Assembly (NCBI GenBank): GCA_009786175.1 | Contig: WQTQ01000227.1 | Coordinates: 1 to 37,138, forward strand | Length of the DNA: 37,138 nt | Reading direction: 5' to 3' | Source of the DNA: Bacillota bacterium | GTDB lineage: Bacteria > Bacillota_A > Clostridia > Lachnospirales > WQUN01 | Part shown: positions 35,401 to 37,138 of the stretch, piece after piece | How positions within the stretch are numbered: the first letter of the stretch is position 1 | How the letters are laid out: every line of letters begins with the position of its first letter | Translations under genes and position numbers: made by a program | The notes under the pieces: generated by a model | Databases searched by the model: none | Told to the model about the DNA's origin: nothing | Seen by the model: only the letters and a program-made list of their open reading frames with translations

Positions 35401-37018
35401 CGCCGACAGGAATTGTTATTGCAGAACCTGCAAAAAGACTCCAACCGGGATCCGGCCTTATAAGCCGCATGTCCGTTGCCACCGTTGCCGGGGCAGGAAG
35501 ACTGCCGGTTACTCTTATGGCATAAATTCCTACACGGCTTTCGCTGTCAACATAAATCAAATTGTTAATAATGGCGTCAATCGCCCACCATACTTCGCCT
35601 CCTGCCCTGTCCCTTACGTCAATAGAGTTATTAACGCCTTCGGCAGGGTTGGGGATAATGTAGACAGCAGGCGGGCCGGAAATACCAAGGGTTGGTACAC
35701 TGTCAAACCTGTTAACACCGTCAGCTACAACACGGCCATGGTCAAGAGCTTGGAAATCTTCATCAGTTGCCAAAGACCAAACAATTTCGCCCAATACGTT
35801 TACTTCAAATTCCACATAGTCAACCACAATTTCGCCGTCCATCAAACTTGCAGTTACGGTTGCATCACCTACAATTGGGCCTGCCGTAACAACTGCAGAA
35901 AGCATGTTTTCCGCAACAGATGTTACAGTTACTGCATCGTCGTCGGATGTCCATATAACTGTCCTGTCATGGAGTGCCGCAAGAGCGGGAGTAAGCGTAA
36001 CTGCCAAATTTGCAGAACTGTCTATCATCATGGTTCTGGTTTGCGCGCCTACACGTATAAGCCCATCGGCAATTGGTGTAGGTGTTACATTTACCGCAAA
36101 ATCTACCGGCGCACCAACGGCAGTGTCACCGGACATTAACTGTGCCGTAACTGTTGCCGTACCAATTCCCGCAGCTGTTACTACAGAACCAAATGTATTG
36201 CCTGTCTGAGGTGCAACTGTTGCAACCTCTGTATTACTTGAAGCCCAAACAACTGTGTAACCTGCAGGTAATTGTGAACCTGCCGGGTAACGCGCTACCC
36301 ACAAGTTTTGGGTTGTACCTTGGACAAGTGTAATTTCATCGGCGGCATTTGGGGTAATGCCCGTTGAAACATAAGGTAGACTTGATATTACAATATTGTC
36401 GATGATAAAGGACATTGTATTGTTAGCCCCGGCTGACCCGGCGGCTTGAATCCGAAGATTCCTGTTAGCTAGGGCAGTAAAGTTAATCGGCCAGCTAATA
36501 ATCATGTTTTGCCCAATGGCATTTGAAGTGTTTGAAGTTGAACCGGCTAAATTTGCCCACGGTGCCGTATGCCCCCTTAGGGCAAGCTGTCCATTTCCTG
36601 TTGCAGGAGCAGTCCTGCGTACCGATACGTAAATGTGGTAAGCACCATCCTCTATGGTCATGCCTAATCCATCCGTTAGGGCAGAAAATGCAAATTCCAC
36701 ACCGTGCCAGTCTGCGCTCCTGCCTGTAATTGCAAGAGAAACCAAACCGGAGTCTCCGGGGTTTTCTACGGCTGTAACTGTAACTCCGCCTGCCCGGCTA
36801 AGAATGGTTTCCGTGCCAAGCAAGGTTTCACTGCCCGTTTCCAAAGACTGAATGTATTCATCTGTTTGCAGCGACCACAAAACGTTGGGCTGCAGACCGT
36901 TTTCATCGTCCGGCGCAGCAGCAATCTGCATAACACCAAAACCTGAAAACATAGAGAATACAAGTGCAAATGCCAAAAACAAACTTACAAACCGTCTAAC
37001 TCGTAACTTTTTTTGCAT
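32450..37018 (-). CDS. Large secreted multidomain GH10 endo-xylanase with Cys-rich repeats
   Basis: 1522 residues. Domains in order: signal peptide (1-35), CBM-like beta domain (~45-217), two Big-type Ig-like domains (~218-312 and ~318-409), a second CBM-like domain (~410-588), GH10 barrel (~590-980), putative-Ig domain (~985-1085), Cys-rich repeats (1088-1297), a Pro/Thr-rich linker (~1300-1410), and a copper-amine-oxidase-N-like domain (~1415-1522), often a cell-surface module in Clostridia. The GH10 acid/base is Glu738 in SWDVLNEAV and the nucleophile Glu895 in VTELDITI, so it should be active on xylan. There is no dockerin, SLH or LPxTG. GGGAGG precedes ATG 37018; palindrome copy 6 lies just upstream. 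Confidence 0.92.
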   Translation of the reverse strand: MQKKLRVRRFVSLFLAFALVFSMFSGFGVMQIAAAPDDENGLQPNVLWSLQTDEYIQSLETGSETLLGTETILSRAGGVTVTAVENPGDSGLVSLAITGRSADWHGVEFAFSALTDGLGMTIEDGAYHIYVSVRRTAPATGNGQLALRGHTAPWANLAGSTSNTSNAIGQNMIISWPINFTALANRNLRIQAAGSAGANNTMSFIIDNIVISSLPYVSTGITPNAADEITLVQGTTQNLWVARYPAGSQLPAGYTVVWASSNTEVATVAPQTGNTFGSVVTAAGIGTATVTAQLMSGDTAVGAPVDFAVNVTPTPIADGLIRVGAQTRTMMIDSSANLAVTLTPALAALHDRTVIWTSDDDAVTVTSVAENMLSAVVTAGPIVGDATVTASLMDGEIVVDYVEFEVNVLGEIVWSLATDEDFQALDHGRVVADGVNRFDSVPTLGISGPPAVYIIPNPAEGVNNSIDVRDRAGGEVWWAIDAIINNLIYVDSESRVGIYAIRVTGSLPAPATVATDMRLIRPDPGWSLFAGSAITIPVGGQDWVINYTFTQTDISDFVVGNQRGVRITNDQTGFRHPYIIHNIELIALDRSVFTVQIPYWDLNEPSLAAAFEEYFFFGNIWSTQGRMDMQNTQYAFVHHFNAITGENVHKVDHFLGPAPNAWDYNFDGADHVVDWAEERNIAMIGHTLAWHSQSRPWLTHTAEGPVTRQQAIYNMHRHISTVAGRYAGRMYSWDVLNEAVLSGGPGDAAWNANPNWRAHLRNPGVGQTRWQAAFANGADIEAGECGTDFVYYAFKFARMYDPFAILYYNDYNEEIPSKRNVIVDMIRSINTRWAHDMENNHEAVPEGEEYTGRLLIEAMGMQAHYHLAGWTTNFNNVYTALQAYVDLGVRVSVTELDITIGGFGGAAVPPPGPARDALFATQADRYAQLFEWYLANSDSMGRVSLWGKTDDQSWRSAGFPLLFDHLFQTKPAFDAILATLEDAPAPNISRPVVTSVMHLDGVARTDMNLVIEPDEPFAVQFLASQNNNAPLFWRVEGELPLGLRMIARTGAIIGTPTAGGEFSFNVVVDNARYTSEPVQVTITVEPPCCEAYPYCDCADEPCCDVYPYCDCADEPCCEAYPYCDCADEPCCEAYPYCDCADEPCCDVYPYCDCAEEKCCDVYPYCDCDDQLPCEYCDQHPCVCYAPTPCEYCDQHPCVCDDQQPCEYCEQYPCVCYAPTPCEYCDEHPCVCDDQQPCEYCEQYPCICDDQQPCEYCEQYPCVCDDQQPCEYCEQYPCVCDDTTPQPCAICGNLPCTCPPIQIPQWPPWPPQIPIIPPQPPVTVEAPPAPVSIPWTPRSPVQQPPTDDEPTDVYYIVLPTEEVTEEEPTEEPTIEPTDVTTPPTDPPTLPTEPPTPPTIAPPTPSVNTLIFTVGSTEYMLNGQLRVGVGEAFIDAAADRMMIPLRTLAEALGVEVEWDNATRSALVHLASGTLVIPADEMLPDGMGSAMIIGDRVFVPLRFVMYAFDAEVRWDSVNRAAVITW
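33128..33757 (-). repeat. Two families of tandem Cys-rich coding repeats within the xylanase
   Basis: Family A is six 14-residue units of type CCEAYPYCDCADEP (or CCDVYPYCDC...). Family B is seven units of about 16 residues, PCEYC-[DE]-x-[HY]-PC-[VI]-C plus a four-residue spacer (DDQQ or YAPT), and one diverged unit PCAICGNLPCTC. Every unit has four Cys, about 56 in 210 residues. The DNA units are 42 and 48 bases and highly alike, suggesting recent expansion or homogenisation. Confidence 0.93.
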
Positions 37019-37048
37019 AAAATCCTCCCTGTGATTTTATATTTGATT

Positions 37049-37080
37049 AAATTCACCCCCTGATATCAGGGGGTGAATTT
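37049..37080. terminator. Palindromic element, copy 6 (32-bp perfect palindrome)
   Basis: Both arms continue the common core outward as AAATTCA and TGAATTT without a mismatch, giving a perfect 32-bp palindrome. It lies between the end of the gene at the right edge and the xylanase start, both on the minus strand, so it probably terminates the former. Confidence 0.85.
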
Positions 37081-37096
37081 TGTACACTGCTGCAGA

Positions 37097-37138
37097 TTAC
37101 GGCTGCAAATTAATTGTCAGCAACTCTGTTACGCCTTG
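37097..37138 (-). CDS. 3' end of a further secreted polysaccharide-degradation-type gene (partial)
   Basis: The last 13 codons visible on the minus strand read QGVTELLTINLQP and then TAA at 37099-37097. They align with the end of the decayed GH10 fragment (QGITEVLTIQVLAD). The gene continues beyond the window. It is probably a paralogue carrying the same C-terminal domain. Confidence 0.6.
   Translation of the reverse strand, partial: QGVTELLTINLQP

Noticed and set aside
35231..36139. 302-codon plus-strand frame opposite the xylanase
   Set aside because: No family pattern, no start signal, and complete overlap with well-supported Ig-like and CBM-like coding sequence on the minus strand.

Overview
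The window reads as chromosomal DNA of an anaerobic, spore-forming member of the Firmicutes, probably a Clostridia from a gut or other plant-fibre-rich habitat. The evidence is the cotJ spore-coat genes, an oxygen-sensitive glycyl radical enzyme, AGGAGG-type ribosome binding sites, a VanW/OmpR-type regulator pair, DesK-type signalling and large secreted GH10 and GH2 glycoside hydrolases. No rRNA, tRNA, CRISPR array or transposase gene was found.

Layout. 1-1398: end of an XRE regulator carrying a ClpX-type zinc finger, then an AraC regulator. 1459-4463 (minus): a thymidylate-synthase-like gene joined by a TGATG overlap to a glycyl radical enzyme with a Cys-x-Glu active site. 4547-5770 (plus): a DUF2284 cysteine-rich protein and a membrane protein. 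5839-9485 (minus): operon VanW - orphan OmpR regulator - dGTPase - Mn-type CDF exporter - small membrane peptide. 9599-14722 (plus): operon small membrane protein - exonuclease III - Nudix - heterodimeric ABC exporter. 14723-15308: hairpins, a duplicated 23-mer and an elaborate operator before an XRE/TPR regulator (15309-16403). 16415-17770 (minus): methyltransferase and P-loop kinase.

The most unusual part is 17838-23353. Two 65-bp direct repeats (58/65 identical, no gaps) flank an AT-rich cassette. It holds a putative immunity gene, a secreted YD-repeat/RHS protein with a C-terminal AHH-type nuclease domain and, divergently, an XRE-TPR regulator followed 2 bp later by a 45-residue exported peptide. 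The last two look like an RRNPP quorum-sensing receptor and its pheromone precursor. The cassette is therefore a candidate peptide-controlled toxin-immunity island that could be lost by recombination between the repeats. The immunity gene appears to have its own promoter embedded in the hairpin behind the toxin gene.

The right part holds a GH2 beta-galactosidase, a reduced cotJ locus (fused CotJA-CotJB, C-terminally truncated CotJC, a decayed small gene), a linearmycin-resistance-like ABC/DesK-kinase operon without a response regulator, a decayed GH10 fragment, a 1522-residue GH10 xylanase with two families of Cys-rich repeats, and the end of another gene related to the GH10 fragment.

A palindromic element with core CCCCCTGATAT...ATATCAGGGGG occurs six times, always between genes or at gene ends. 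Its outer arms differ between copies but stay complementary. It probably acts as a bidirectional terminator, and two copies lie inside the 65-bp repeats that bound the toxin/quorum-sensing cassette.
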